Under the pieces are notes generated by a model that made no database searches, was not told the origin of the DNA, and was given only the letters and a program-made list of their open reading frames with translations. Of a stretch of DNA of 64,000 nucleotides, positions 22,971 through 36,039 are shown piece by piece. Within the stretch, counting starts at the first letter, position 1. Each line of letters begins with the position of its first letter. The DNA lies in the NCBI GenBank assembly GCA_028023455.1, contig JAQFVV010006473.1, forward strand, positions 475,702 to 539,701, written 5' to 3'. The stretch is from Epiperipatus broadwayi. Taxonomy: Eukaryota > Onychophora > Udeonychophora > Euonychophora > Peripatidae. Position numbers and translations under genes: made by a program.

Positions 22971-25900
22971 ACAAATATAAATAAATGAAGTCTGTATATA
23001 CTGTAGTTTTAAAATGACACCACAGTTTTGATATCTATTTTAAGCTACTAACCAATAGTATGTACTTGTTCCAGAGAAGATATAATATATTTGCAAAAAC
23101 TTTTAAATCTAAAGTATATTTTATCGATTCTGATGTTTTATGTATATATCCAAATTATTCTTTCAAATAATAATTATTTAGTTTATATGCCATTGTACAC
23201 ATAAGTAATAGTTCATTTTCATGATGAAGAAATATCTTTTCATGAACAAATATTATTTCAAAATATTACAAATAAATAGATGCTCGTTTTATAAAGAATG
23301 ACATGATGGGAAAATAAACTGATTCATATCTTAAAAAATTGAACAATTGATCTAATAAAATTATACAATCAGATAAATATGACTCTTGTATAGCTTCTGA
23401 AATTTGTATTTTGCCTTTGAAATATAGATAATATCCCTTTTAAAAGATAAAAATATTCTGGATGTTTTATTTTTGATTTTTCATCATTTTCTCAATATGC
23501 TGCCCAGTTCATATGCAAATAATATTACTTCTTAATTTTGTTCAGTTAACTATATATTTTAAAGAAAATAAAAATTATATCAAGAAATTTATATGTGCTT
23601 CCATTTAAAGCAAAAACAAGAGAGAATGAATTCAAGTTATTTAGTTCGATTTATAAGATTTTTTTATTAAAACTTCAGAGTAACTATAACAATCCTCTAT
23701 TTTTACTCAGTAAGTGATTTCCAGTAGCATTTCATAAATTAAAAAAATTGCATCATATAACAAATAAAATAAATATTTTAGAATTATTACATACAACAAA
23801 AATTTACATTTCACAGTGCCAATACTATTTTCCATTGTAACAAAAATTAAACAATCTACATCACATTTTCAATATATTACACTGGAAATATATTTTTATA
23901 CATATTTCCTTAGTATAATATTATATAAATAAAAAGGACAAATATATTTGAAATATAGAATATTTATTTGTATTGTTTATAATTTACTATCATAAATGCA
24001 GTAACATAAAAGAAACATATAATGACAATGAATAATACTTTTATTAAAACTATATATATTATTATTTACATATTCATTTTCATTTTTAAAATGAATAAAG
24101 TCAATTTACAATCTTACAATACAATTAATAATAAACAATTTTATATTAATATTTTTATCATAGCAACACAGTTCAATGTTCCATAAGTTAACATATTCAC
24201 TATCCAAAAATCAAACAAGAAAGAAAGATATAAAAAAATTAAGCTAACATCTTACCACATACTGAAATACATCTTCAAATTTCAGTATGTACCATATATA
24301 TAAAACTGTTAAGTAGTTTGTCTGAAAAAATGATTATTTATTATTTTATCTTCAAATAGTTTGTCTTGATGAATTGTAGAAAGTTCAATTAAATTTCTTG
24401 ACAAATTTACAATTTCACTTCATTATCTGCCACTGCTTTTATTTATGGTATAGTTAAAATTTTACACAAAAATAAACATTTTTAATTTCCTACTTATTTG
24501 TAGAATTGCTTTAACAATGGATGGCTGAAATGTTTATTACATGAAGGCTGGTGTGATGTAATTTATATATGTACTGGGAAGGAAAATAAAGTAATATATT
24601 ACTTATTATCATATCAAAGATAAAATAAAAAGAGAAAGAAAATAAAAGAAGTTATTTATTAATACAGCAGTGAAATATATAGATACTATTTTGTAGATTT
24701 ATATATGCAAGTTTGAATGCAATCTTGTATTTTATACAAAAAATATACACATTTATTTTAATGAAATATTATTTATTTATAAAGAAAAAAAGCAGGTGTT
24801 ATGTTTATTTGTTTGTAAATATATCAATAGGTTTTAACAAAGAATATTTTGTTGGAGATATATATTTATTCTCCTTTTACTATGAGTAAAAAAAATAAAA
24901 TAAAGAATGAAAAAAATTGAGAAAAATATATTTAAAAGGTAAATTAATTATTTGTAATAATAAAATAAAAATCAGAAAATAATATATAAAATAAAAGCAC
25001 AAAAGAACATAAAAAAAAAAAATCTGAATATATCCAGAGATTCTAACATTATTTAAGATATTGAAATTCACTAAAGATAAATGACAGAATAAGGTAATAA
25101 AGACAATTATTTTTTAAAAATATACTTGGTTGCTTAATGAGTGTAACCCAGATATTAAACTGTAAAACAGAAAAATTCATGAAGAAATGATAAAAATTTT
25201 ATTACATTTATCTAATGATAAAAATAATGTATAAAATTTCAATTGAGGAACCTCTTATGGTAAAATGTAATGTCAGGTTCATAAATATCAACAGTATGTT
25301 GTACAGTTTGTTGATCATAATAATATTGAGTTTCCTGAGCACATTTATATTGAAATAAAAAAAAGGTGAATAAACCACAAGTTTCCTAGAAAATATTTTT
25401 GGAAGACTTGAGCCACCTCTCCAATGATATTTTGTGGGTAGTATTTTTTTTTACAATATAAGGATTATATAAATCATATTTTAAAAAGTTGAAATAATTA
25501 TTGATTTTATATGGCATGGATATGGAAAGAAGAGAATACTATGTATAAATGCAATTAAGTTGAATCTTTTATAAAAGAAAACTCTCTATAGAAGAAGTTA
25601 AAAGGAGCATCTTGATTTTCTATAGTTTCTCTTTGTTTTCTTCTAGAGTTAGAATAGTGAAATGAATAATATATTATTTATTTCAGTATCAGTGATATGG
25701 TTTTCCACATGAGTAAGTGATTTAGAAATATAATTATGCAAATCAATCAATTTAAATAAAAATAAATAAAAAACACCTGGAACAAGCTGTTCAAACAAAA
25801 TGAAGTAAAATTTATATAAAATCAATTTTTATTATTGCATTCATTCTAGATTTTCACCTTATTTAAATGACATTAGACATTCATTATGCTTAGTGAGGAA

Positions 25901-26333
25901 AAAAAACCCACTATCTCCTAATCTAACCTGAACATCTGAAAAACTTGACATGTTATTTTTGAATAAATTTCATTAAAATAAAGAAGCAATGCTTATTTTA
26001 AATTGCAAAACTGAGGATTTTTAGAAAACAAGCTACAATTATCTTCTATTATGTTGTACATTTAAAATGACAATTTGGACTTCATCGTAAGTATTTTAAG
26101 TTTATATTTAATTCTAATATGCTATAACTTACTTTATAAGTTGTTTAAAATGGAAAACAAAAGTTTAAAAAAAAAATTAAAGCTAGTTTAATTTTAGTGC
26201 AGCTAAAAAAAGAGTTTTGCTTTGTATTATAGATGTATGTTATGTTAACATTTTATAAAGAACTTTTTTTAAAATACCAAATGTTATTTTGCAGAAATTG
26301 TCAGTTTAAAAAAATAATTAGAATAATGAAAAA
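22971..26333. other. AT-rich intergenic DNA, no gene seen
   Basis: Long low-complexity stretch. Open frames are short and hydrophobic from A/T bias (for example 24880-25071 on the minus strand). I recognise no repeat shared with the rest of the window. Confidence 0.5.
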
Positions 26334-26480
26334 TTATAAATTTATTTAAACGCACATTGATTACGTAAGTAATATTTACTAAGGCTGTAACCTCAGGAAT
26401 GTGCGCGGGAAAATGCGATAGAGATACCTACTATCGTATTTTCACGCGCACATTCCTGAGGTTACAGCCTTAGTAAATAT
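26334..26480. repeat. Inverted repeat carrying the ends of the 18812 insertion family
   Basis: 26334-26383 matches the right end of the 18812-19160 insertion (AAATTTATTTAAACGCACAT, then GTAAG and TAATATTTACTAAG). It is followed at once by that family's left end (GCTGTAACCTCAGGAATGTG). The left end is then repeated in inverse orientation at about 26430-26480 after a loop of about 9 bases, making arms of about 50 bases with a few mismatches. A right end joined to a left end is the junction expected of a circular or head-to-tail form. Confidence 0.65.
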
Positions 26481-27955
26481 TAAAAATGAAAAATGTAATA
26501 TTCATTTTAAATTTAATGTATTCACACATAAACTATCCACGTGTTAAATAATTAAAGTAAATAATTCCTAATAGCTTAAGTTAATGATTTAATTGTATTC
26601 ATCAGGTTCATTTATTCATAGATAATCCAGCAATTAATTCTTGAGAAGTAGATTTTATGAGGTGAGCTTATAGTATATATATGCAGTTAATTGGTCACTG
26701 TTGAATAGTTTAAATATATCTGTACTCCTATAGGACGATTTATTCCTATTTGTTTTAATAAATTAGAGCTAAGACACAAAATAAGTCATACTTGTAGAAG
26801 TTTTAGTTGTATTTAATTAGGATTGGATCTAAAAATGGTTATTTCTTACAATTACTATTATAGAAGAATATAGCAGTTACATTTATCGCATATTAAGGGT
26901 GAATCAAATATATGTCATATATTTATAGATTTATCCATATGTAGAGTTATATTTTAAGCTTATAAAAGATCTGGATCACTGTATGGCAAATGTTCTTAAT
27001 TATATAACTATATTAATACTATAGTATAATTGAAGATTAAATTTAACAAAGAAACCTTAGACATTTTATAAGTAATTATTGTTTCCTGCATGCATGTAAA
27101 ACAAAGCAATAATATATAAGAGGTTAGAGAAAAGGCTTTTTTTAAAAAAAGTAAATTATATGTCAACTGAGTATTATATTTGTAATCAAACAATTATTGT
27201 TTTGATGTGTTAGTTTTTTTAAATGTAATATTGTATGGCCTACATTTATTCAGTGGGAATAATTTATGTTCTTCATAATCTAACCCAGGTATTGCAAATA
27301 GGGATTTGTGTAGTGGTCACCATTATTCTATTAAATAAAATATTGTTAAAAACAGATGTGTTGATTTATTTCCTGATTTCTAAAGTCAGGTGGCACCCAA
27401 GTAAATTATATGAATTAAAAATATGAAAAGAATTGAAATATGCTTAGTCAGACCATTGCAATAGCTATTCTCATTTAAAAGTCATTGCATTACAAATGAC
27501 TATTATTGCTTTAAATATCAAGCTTTATTACAAACAAAAGATAAAAAGTTTAAATTTATTTATTAAATGTGGTTTTTAACTTCAATTTTGCATATAAAGG
27601 TTCTACAAAAATAACAGAATGTAATGAGGTAAGTCATAAAATAATCATTATTATCTCAAAAAGCCTTCAACAATGAATTAATTTTTGGCAAAATCATTCA
27701 AAACTGTAAAAAAATTCAAGCTCACAAACTTAGATTTTACCACATTTTTTAACCTTTTAACATAATCTTACAACTAAAGTATTTTTATACAATATATTTC
27801 ACCAATTTGTTTAAATCTTACACAACTTATTAAATGCACTTATTGTATTACTTAAATGAACTTACTGTATTACTAGATAGCAAATTCTGTAAAGACATTT
27901 GTTATGATTTGCTTAGTTGAATTTTATCTATGAAGTATGATAAAACATATTGCAA
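26481..27955. other. AT-rich intergenic DNA, no gene seen
   Basis: No recognisable gene. Two short frames (27008-27193 minus; 27235-27426 plus, MAYIYSVGIIYVLHNL) are hydrophobic and of the length expected by chance. Confidence 0.45.
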
Positions 27956-27959
27956 AAAG

Positions 27960-29165
27960 AACAATCTTTAAAGCAATAAGTCATTATAACTGAAACATTA
28001 AGCTTTATCGACAAAAATATTTATGTAGTTTTTAAAAAGGATTTTTATAAAATGGGCAATGACTGGCTAATGGGTTTATCTACTATTGCTCAAATATGTA
28101 ATTTTGTAATTCCTACATATGAATAAAATATTCTAAAAAAGGAATGTCATCAAAAATATTACTGTATATTATTGATATGTTGATGTTGTTTTTGTATGTG
28201 ACAGGCCAAATACAATTAAAGGGTTGTTCAATGAATTAAATAATTTAAATGGCTTAAAATAAATAAAACTAGATGAAAATTTAATGTGCATTAAGTTTCT
28301 TGATCTTAAAATAACTAGAAATCAATGTATGCTGTATTACTGTATGACTATTAAACCAATAATAAAAAGAGGTTATATTCCATATAAATCAAGAGTGCCA
28401 ATGTCACATAAAATGGCAGATTTGAAGTCTTTCTTATTTATAAATAGTAGTCTTTGCAAATATTCATCATATAAAAGCAAAAATATTGTAATATATTCGA
28501 ATGAATTGTTAAATGTTGGTTACAATAATAATCATATATATAATGTTATTAGAGATTTTAATATGAGATATAAGAATAAAAATTTTAATAATAATATTGA
28601 TCCTCCTGCTAATAAATAATATCGATATCAATACCATATATTTCAAATGATCAAGTAAATTTTATAAGAAAGATTTATAAAGGTATATGTGACATTGCAT
28701 TTTACACACCTCCTACATTAAACAAATTAATAAATAATTCTAAAGATAAAACCTCAATTTTAAATAATAATTGTATCATTTATAAATGAATATGTAGGTG
28801 TGGTAGTGGATATATAGATGAATCAAGATGTACATTGGAATAAAGAACTAAAGAGCACTTGCTGTTGTTAAAAAGAGTTCAGAAATTGAATCAAAATTGT
28901 AAAGTAGATAATAATGTTTCAGCATCCATTTTTCATTACCATAATAATTCATGTATTTATGGTTTTAATTTCAATTACAACATTAAAATATTGCAAATTG
29001 AAAAAAATAACAAAAGGAAAATAAAAAAAAGCTATGCTAATATACAAACATGACTTAATTAATAGACAGGAAGCAAATATTAACATCATGGAATTGTGGA
29101 AAGGCTAGCCTTTCAAAGATTTAGTTGACCATATGAGGATAGTCAAAAGCACTCCTAAGTGGATA
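27960..29165 (+). pseudogene. PLE family-2 copy 1: RT and GIY-YIG endonuclease, decayed
   Basis: A second Penelope-like lineage, diverged from family 1. RT palm pieces FYKMGNDWLMGL and AQICNF lie near 28045-28110. The catalytic box is changed to YVDV near 28178 (second Asp lost). The thumb (CIKFLDLKITRNQ, then SHKMADLKSFLF) lies within the open frame 28284-28619. The linker PPTLNKLINNSKDK is near 28705. The endonuclease near 28785-29050 shows IIYK, CRCGSGYIDESRCTLE, RTKEH and HYHNNSCIYGFNF, with YID in place of YIG. It is closely related to the copy at 54430-57175. Stops and shifts throughout make it non-functional. Confidence 0.8.
29118..29160 (+). ncRNA. Eroded hammerhead-like remnant, PLE family-2 copy 1
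   Basis: Positionally equivalent to the 57136-57171 motif: ATATGAGGATAGTC, then AAAAGCACTCCTAAG. Compared with copy 2 the CTGATGA block is changed and the second strand of stem II is missing, so it cannot fold as a hammerhead. It is listed because it shows that the motif belongs to the element. Confidence 0.4.
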
Positions 29166-31571
29166 AAATTTTTAAAAATGTATCTCATTACTGTATTTAT
29201 AAATATTCAATTGTATAATTATGTATATTGCTTTGAAGAAATACAGCCATCAAATTATACAAAAGCAATTAATATTTAAGCAATAGCAATGTCAATAACA
29301 ATCAACAATATCAATATGTTATCAACACAACCTGCTTTCACAATAAAGGTGCATACCCATCTTCATCTAAGGTCTAATATGCTTATATAGGCACTAAAGA
29401 TTGTAATTTGAGTAAAGAGAGTGAGATTATTAATTCAAAAAAGTTTTAATAAACCACAATATACAGGCTAATATAAACTGTTCTGATATCAGACTATTAA
29501 ATAGGCAATTATATCTTTCAAATTCTACTGAAATTACTGTTATTTAGATAGGAAAGTTAATAATATTCAATTAATATCTTATTGTCATTATCTCACTAGT
29601 TATAGTGGTAGTAACATTGAATTATTGTATGTTATGAGTTCATATGTAGACAAAATATTCATTTCTGAAAACGATCGAAAAATAGTATTTTTAAATCCAT
29701 CTTTGAAAAACAAAGAGGTAATATTTGCCAATTCATATAAAATAAATTCGATAATATATTCTACTAAATTTAAAAAAGTTAATCTGGCAACAAAATAAAC
29801 TTGATTAAAATCTAAATAATTCTGTAAACAAACAATTAAAAACTTAAATAATTTGATATGTAAACAATTATTTAACATCTACTAGTCTATAATGTTGTGC
29901 TTCAAGTTGACATGAATTATAACAACATGACTGCTTCAGGGTAACACGGAACCAGAATAGAAAAGAATAATTTTGTAAATCATTTCAAGGAAGCTGGTCA
30001 TATTTTTTTTTAGTGATTATATTCACAACAATAAACTAATTATTGAGGTACATAAACATTCACCAGAATTGACTATCTCTCTAGTACTAACTTAAACAGA
30101 CAAAAAATTGATAATAAGTAGGTAAAGTTATAGAAATAAGGAAATTTATTTTTTAATGTGCCAACTAATTAAAACTCATAATGTATAACTTAGAGAATAC
30201 TAAAATCGATTTTTTATTAATTCAATGTTTTAATACGATCTAATGAATTTGTTTAATCCATAACTTTTAAATCCCCATACAACCCATTTCCTACCTTTTC
30301 AATAAAAATCTTTTTCATTTAATAAAACGGAATCTTATTCTAAATAATATATTAAGAACAGAATAAAGTACATACCCAAGAAGTATATGTGAAACACTTT
30401 AAAAAGAATGAAATGGTAATGTAAAAAGGAAACAACTGAATTTACTAATCAATCAGGATAACTCCTGGGCACAAACAATTATATTTGAGTAATGTAAATG
30501 TAGAGATTACCTGATGCAATATTGAAAGTGAGTTCCATCCCTATTTTGCATAGAAGATGGACTGGGCACACATAAGTTGTCAAACAATAATAATTATGTC
30601 AAAATCTCTCTCAATATGTGATCACTTAAAATAAAAAATAAAATCCAAATCATCTCAATAAAAGATTTGACACTTGTTCAGATGTAAAATAACTTCTATA
30701 GAATCAGCCCCAAGGAATAGCCTGAAACAAGATTCATATGATCATATAATAAATAATAGCAGTAATATGCATAAAATTATAAAACAAAAATTAATGTATG
30801 AGGAAAATGTTACAGATTGTAAGTAAATAAAATTAAATTACATTTGTAATATGCTCTCTTGCTTCTAATGTTATTTCTGGTAACAGTTCAAGTTTCAAGC
30901 AAATAATAAATCCAATTGCATCTTTGCAAAATAGTTTATAATTACTCAGTTCAAAACTTGATACACTGTCTTTGTTGAGATATCCAACATACAATACTAG
31001 CATTGATCAATATCAATTCAGGAGTAAAGTTGTTCAGCTTCAAGTATTATTTGTAGGATTTCTGCTATTAACTGTAATTTGTTATTTCTAGCTTTACATA
31101 CATGTATACATTGATTAGAGATTGCTTTATCATAGGCATACTGCTTCAGCTAGCTAGATGATTAGTCCTTATCTTTTGGGTAATGGTTCTGCTTTACCAC
31201 TTGGGCCCTTTTTATCTAGCTAGAATACATTGACAAAGCTTACAATGAGGTAAAAAAAATGTTTAATTTACAAATTTTTTTTATAGACTTTCCAGAATAC
31301 CTCCCCAATTTCATTTATTATTTTTTTCTTCAAATTTCACACTTTTCTATATTTACATTTACAATAAAATGAGGCACAATTACTTTTTTTTAATTACTTA
31401 AATACCATGTCCTATCTTTCTGACTGGGTTTATAATATCCTTGATCATTAATTTTTCAATGCAATTAAAGACACATTCAATAAAAAAAAAACCCTATAAT
31501 TATATATATACACTTAAAACATTATCATCTTTCTTAACGTATCAACTGCCTTTTTCTGCAGACATTCTCAA

Positions 31572-31573
<2 letters not shown>
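29166..31573. other. Intergenic DNA, no gene seen
   Basis: No recognisable gene. A stretch near 29975-30005 could be read as NHFKEAGHIFF, which is faintly PLE-endonuclease-like, but it stands alone among stops. 30400-31250 is somewhat less AT-rich without any identifiable feature. Confidence 0.4.

Positions 31574-31647
<74 letters not shown>
31574..31647. repeat. (TA)n microsatellite
   Basis: About 37 uninterrupted TA dinucleotides. An open frame running into it (31441-31659) ends in an Ile-Tyr repeat and is not a gene. Confidence 0.97.
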
Positions 31648-31649
<2 letters not shown>

Positions 31650-32091
31650 CATTAAGTAATGTTTTAGATGACTATTTATTAGTCTGCATTATAATGACAT
31701 GTTTATTTCATGTTTAAAGAGGTTTATTTAAACTTCATTGTAACATTATTTCAAACTCTGTAGTCAAGTTGCAATCTTTAAGTGTCCACATTCTTGCTAT
31801 TAAAAGGTGTGAAGGTTGCCTTGACAGCAGTTAGAAATATTGGTTGCTATATTTACTGTGAATGTTTAGGTGGTTACTGATTGGAAACTAATTATATATA
31901 TATATCATTATTATTATAAAATATATATACCCTTCTCATCATAAACATATTTCTTTTTCATCTATTAATAAATATTTTTTATATACATATAATATTATAT
32001 CAATAAAATTTATCACCAACACAATTTTTTTTTTCAAAATAATTCATAAAATTCAATATCTATAATTCAATACACCAACTTCTTAAATCTT

Positions 32092-32161
32092 GTTTTTATA
32101 TGATTATTATAAAATATATGATGTATATTTATATATTTTTATAATAATCATATAAAAACAA
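32092..32161. repeat. Hairpin repeat beside the Gypsy insertion
   Basis: Arms of about 30 bases (CTTGTTTTTATATGATTATT with AATAATCATATAAAAACAA) are separated by about 10 bases. CTTCTT on the left is mirrored by AAGAAG on the right, a few bases further out. It may be a small MITE-like or foldback element. Confidence 0.6.
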
Positions 32162-32500
32162 AATTTTAACAAAAGAAGTTGATATATATATATATATATT
32201 GTACCGGTCAAAACAGTATGCTCACTTAACAAGGTTCCAAATCCTAAGCAAAAGTACCTCGAATCCGATCATGCTCGAGATACACAGGTCTGGAACAATC
32301 CTGAATTCTAACCTATTTGCCTATTCTTCGAATCTCTGACCCAATGAACAACAATTCTGATGACACAGTAAAATTATTTTAAATCCGTGCCTATAAGCAG
32401 AGCGGTGGAGCATAAGATCAGACTGATGATGATGATCGAGGTCGGAGTAGCCCAGGAATTACATTTATTATACTTATTTGTTAATGCTAAGCTCTTAGCC

Positions 32501-33000
32501 NNNNNNNNNNNNNNNNNNNNNNNNNNNNNNNNNNNNNNNNNNNNNNNNNNNNNNNNNNNNNNNNNNNNNNNNNNNNNNNNNNNNNNNNNNNNNNNNNNNN
32601 NNNNNNNNNNNNNNNNNNNNNNNNNNNNNNNNNNNNNNNNNNNNNNNNNNNNNNNNNNNNNNNNNNNNNNNNNNNNNNNNNNNNNNNNNNNNNNNNNNNN
32701 NNNNNNNNNNNNNNNNNNNNNNNNNNNNNNNNNNNNNNNNNNNNNNNNNNNNNNNNNNNNNNNNNNNNNNNNNNNNNNNNNNNNNNNNNNNNNNNNNNNN
32801 NNNNNNNNNNNNNNNNNNNNNNNNNNNNNNNNNNNNNNNNNNNNNNNNNNNNNNNNNNNNNNNNNNNNNNNNNNNNNNNNNNNNNNNNNNNNNNNNNNNN
32901 NNNNNNNNNNNNNNNNNNNNNNNNNNNNNNNNNNNNNNNNNNNNNNNNNNNNNNNNNNNNNNNNNNNNNNNNNNNNNNNNNNNNNNNNNNNNNNNNNNNN
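32501..33000. other. Assembly gap (500 N) between duplicated contig ends
   Basis: Exactly 500 N. The 299 bases before it (32202-32500) and the first 300 bases after it (33001-33300) are the same sequence, differing by one A in a run near 33010, and both end at the same base. This is the pattern of two overlapping contigs joined with a placeholder gap. Confidence 0.93.
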
Positions 33001-35823
33001 TACCGGTCAAAAACAGTATGCTCACTTAACAAGGTTCCAAATCCTAAGCAAAAGTACCTCGAATCCGATCATGCTCGAGATACACAGGTCTGGAACAATC
33101 CTGAATTCTAACCTATTTGCCTATTCTTCGAATCTCTGACCCAATGAACAACAATTCTGATGACACAGTAAAATTATTTTAAATCCGTGCCTATAAGCAG
33201 AGCGGTGGAGCATAAGATCAGACTGATGATGATGATCGAGGTCGGAGTAGCCCAGGAATTACATTTATTATACTTATTTGTTAATGCTAAGCTCTTAGCC
33301 AACGAAAATAGTTCTAAATATTAACTATAAACTAATAATTCAAAACAAACCAGGATTTACATGAATATATATATTTAATAAATGTAGAAAACGCATATAT
33401 ATGTTACAAAATTGTTTCACGCTTGGAGTGATCTTATACATTTTGAAAACTTGGGATTTGTTCTATAACATCCCCATTACATCAATACTTGAATAAATAC
33501 CATTTTATAGAATGTGTTATAAGTTGTGCGGGGTTAATATGTCAATTTACAAGTGTTTACAAATAAAATGTTTTGGATGTACAAACAATCTACAAGATCG
33601 GAACAGATTCGGATTACAGAAAGATACACGATAATTTAACATTAATCATTTTGACAAATAAATATAAATGTACGGTCTCAATCATTTATTTACAATCTTA
33701 AAATCATCACATATGTTTGATAGGCATTGTTTGGACATAGCGTCTATAGACTAAGTATACATAAGGAACAAACAATGCGCAATATTTACGAGAATAAATT
33801 ATACAAATTGATTTACGTCTCTGGGAATCGATAAAGCTTTTTAAAGAAAAGCAGTTTTTAGATCAACATACTGAACGTATTTTACGAAATGAATCTTTAT
33901 CTTTAACACATCATTGCGACTTTACTAAGATTAGACAAATGATCAAGTTAATGAGCAAAGTAACGGTACTAGCATACTATAACGAAAATAAGGCCTCATG
34001 GCGATTGTGGATATTTCATCATTTAAAAGAATACTTTGAAATGAACTTAGATTGGATATGTCCGCACCTTCTGGTGGAGCGATATCAAAGTAGAGGCTGA
34101 GAATGAGACCCCAGATCATTATGTACCGCCATCTGCAGCACATAATCCTCTTAAACTTTACATTCAACAGAGAGTAGCGTCTCTGGTTAGGAACGATTTT
34201 GAAAAGAAGGATGGGAGCTTCATGCTTTCGACGTCCCCAATAATAAAACGATCAAGAAATGGAAAGATAAAATATCAGAAAAGAAAATATATGCCAGCAG
34301 CGTTTCTATAATTTTATAATATCATTTAAAGTTTGAAAATGGTCTAACCTCTCGCGCAATAATCTGTTTCCAATTCTGAGTCATTTATCTAATCATAATG
34401 AATAATAACGCTTCTATTTACAATATTATTAAACTAACCACATTTATATTTAAAGAATCGATTCCCAAATACGTATTAACTGGTGGAATTTGCCCTTCAG
34501 GCACCAGCAAAAAGGAATGGATTAATTATAAGAAAGTTCACGATCTTTTTAAAATAGAAAATTAAAGCAAAATTCATCCACAGTAAAAGTTTTAAATTTA
34601 CTTTAAGAGTAACGAATTTAAAATGAAACCAAACTCGCGAGCAATTTCTATTTAATATAGACAAACTCTATTGATAAGTTTTAAATAAAGCCCACCCTTT
34701 TCCCAAGTAAAACAATTATTTCCCCCCTTACTCGCAAATTTAGCGATTTTGGCACATTAAAAAAAATAAATTATATCTATACATTAAACAAAGTATATGA
34801 AATCTTAATGGAATCACACACATTTATATATAATTTAATTAAGCGTGAAAGGTAAGTTAAAATACACGATATTAATAAAAGATTACTGAGAGAGAGTTTA
34901 AAAGCAAAATTAACAGAAGCTTATAAAACAATATATAAATTAAGACATGACTTGAACTATAGATTACAAAAGTATTGACTTATAAAGGCAGTTCTATGTT
35001 AAAAGGTTACCTAAAAAAAAAAACAGCATGGCGGCATCATTAGCAATCAGCAGTCGGAAGCAATCATGTTGTATGGTCGGCCAGATGGAACATGGCACTT
35101 GTAGGCAGACAGTTCTTCGAGAGAAGAAGAAAAAGGTGCTAGATTCCACTACTCAAAATTCATCATGCAGAACTTGCGTTGGCTTCTTAAAAGTAATTAA
35201 CTCAACTGACTAAACTCCTCTGAACTTAACTACGAACTGAAGGTAAACTGAACTGACTTCCTTTGTTCTGTGGTCCCTTTTATAACATTTTAATACTGCC
35301 CAGAATGCAATCTCATCTACCAACCTTATCTCTGTAATCCCTTTAAAAAAAGCAACATTTAATTAGCAAAATATTTTCAGTTGATAAGGCCTGAAATACC
35401 ATTTTTAACTGTTTTGAAGGATTTGAAAACAACTGATAAACAATTTGTTTTTTTGATTGTAATTAAGATTTATAAATTTTAATTATAGACAACGATTTGA
35501 CCAAAGATAATTTCAGTATTTCAAGCTTTCCCCATTTTTTTCTTTGTTGTTACATTAAATGCACACAGATATAAAAATAATTACAAATGTATTTTCCAGC
35601 AATAAAATTATTGCTTTAGTCAAAATATATATACGCATCACTCAAACTACTGTTTCATTTTTACTAAACAAAGATTAATTTCACTAATCTTTAGAATGAT
35701 TCGGCATACAGTATGTGAGTGAATAGCATATATTTATAGCAGGGTCTAAATTGCGGACCCTAGGAGGTTAGTGTAGATGGTGACACATGAAGCATCGATG
35801 ATGATTAGACATCGATTGGTTCA
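33001..35823 (-). repeat. Gypsy 3' LTR (about 2.8 kb)
   Basis: On the minus strand this is the downstream LTR; the copy at 32200-32500 is its repeated end beyond the gap. It matches 41095-43920 over its full length with scattered substitutions and a few single-base indels. It holds a minus-strand TATA box (35275-35286). The LTR is unusually long for Gypsy; with the start site about 30 bases below the TATA, U3 would be about 0.6 kb and R-U5 about 2.2 kb. Short frames inside (35028-35213 plus; 33943-34167 minus) recur in the other LTR only because the LTRs are copies. Confidence 0.92.
35275..35286 (-). promoter_or_regulatory. TATA box in Gypsy 3' LTR
   Basis: On the minus strand GTTATAAAAGGG, a strong TATA match oriented toward the element's coding direction in the equivalent 5' LTR. 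Confidence 0.6.
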
Positions 35824-36039
35824 TTCTTCCCCACTTAAAATGATAAACAAAAAAAAATCAATAAAAAAAAAAAACCTTAGTTGGAGTCTAATATAATATT
35901 GGTGAGAAAAACAACCTTAATGAATGAGCCTGAAAAATTTGCTTCTTGTTGACAAAAAAAAAACTGCCTTATATGACTCACGTTTCTAGTATGGAGAAGA
36001 ATCTTTCATTTTGATATTTTACTGCAATTTTTTTCTCTA
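35824..36039 (-). other. Polypurine tract and 3' untranslated region of Gypsy
   Basis: Between the integrase stop and the 3' LTR. 35824-35832 reads GGGGAAGAA on the minus strand directly against the LTR, in the place where plus-strand DNA synthesis is primed. The remainder contains two A-rich runs (plus-strand sense). Confidence 0.7.

Noticed and set aside
29600-29878. 92-codon minus-strand frame as a gene
   Set aside because: Composition is that of AT-rich chance sequence, with no domain and no supporting context.
29960-30080. Possible additional PLE endonuclease (NHFKEAGHIFF)
   Set aside because: Only one short motif-like stretch among stops; no GIY or YIG nearby.
31441-31659. 72-codon open frame
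   Set aside because: Half of it is an Ile-Tyr repeat from a (TA)n microsatellite.
32410-32450. CTGATGATGATGATCGAGG in the Gypsy LTR as a hammerhead core
   Set aside because: No GAAA block or stem II partner follows at a suitable distance.
32387-33139. Open frames of 176-250 codons on both strands
   Set aside because: They exist only because the 500-N gap reads without stops; the real residues at their ends are LTR sequence.
35028-35213. Conserved 61-codon frame present twice (also 43124-43309)
   Set aside because: It recurs only because the LTRs are copies; it is antisense to the element's transcription and has no recognisable domain.
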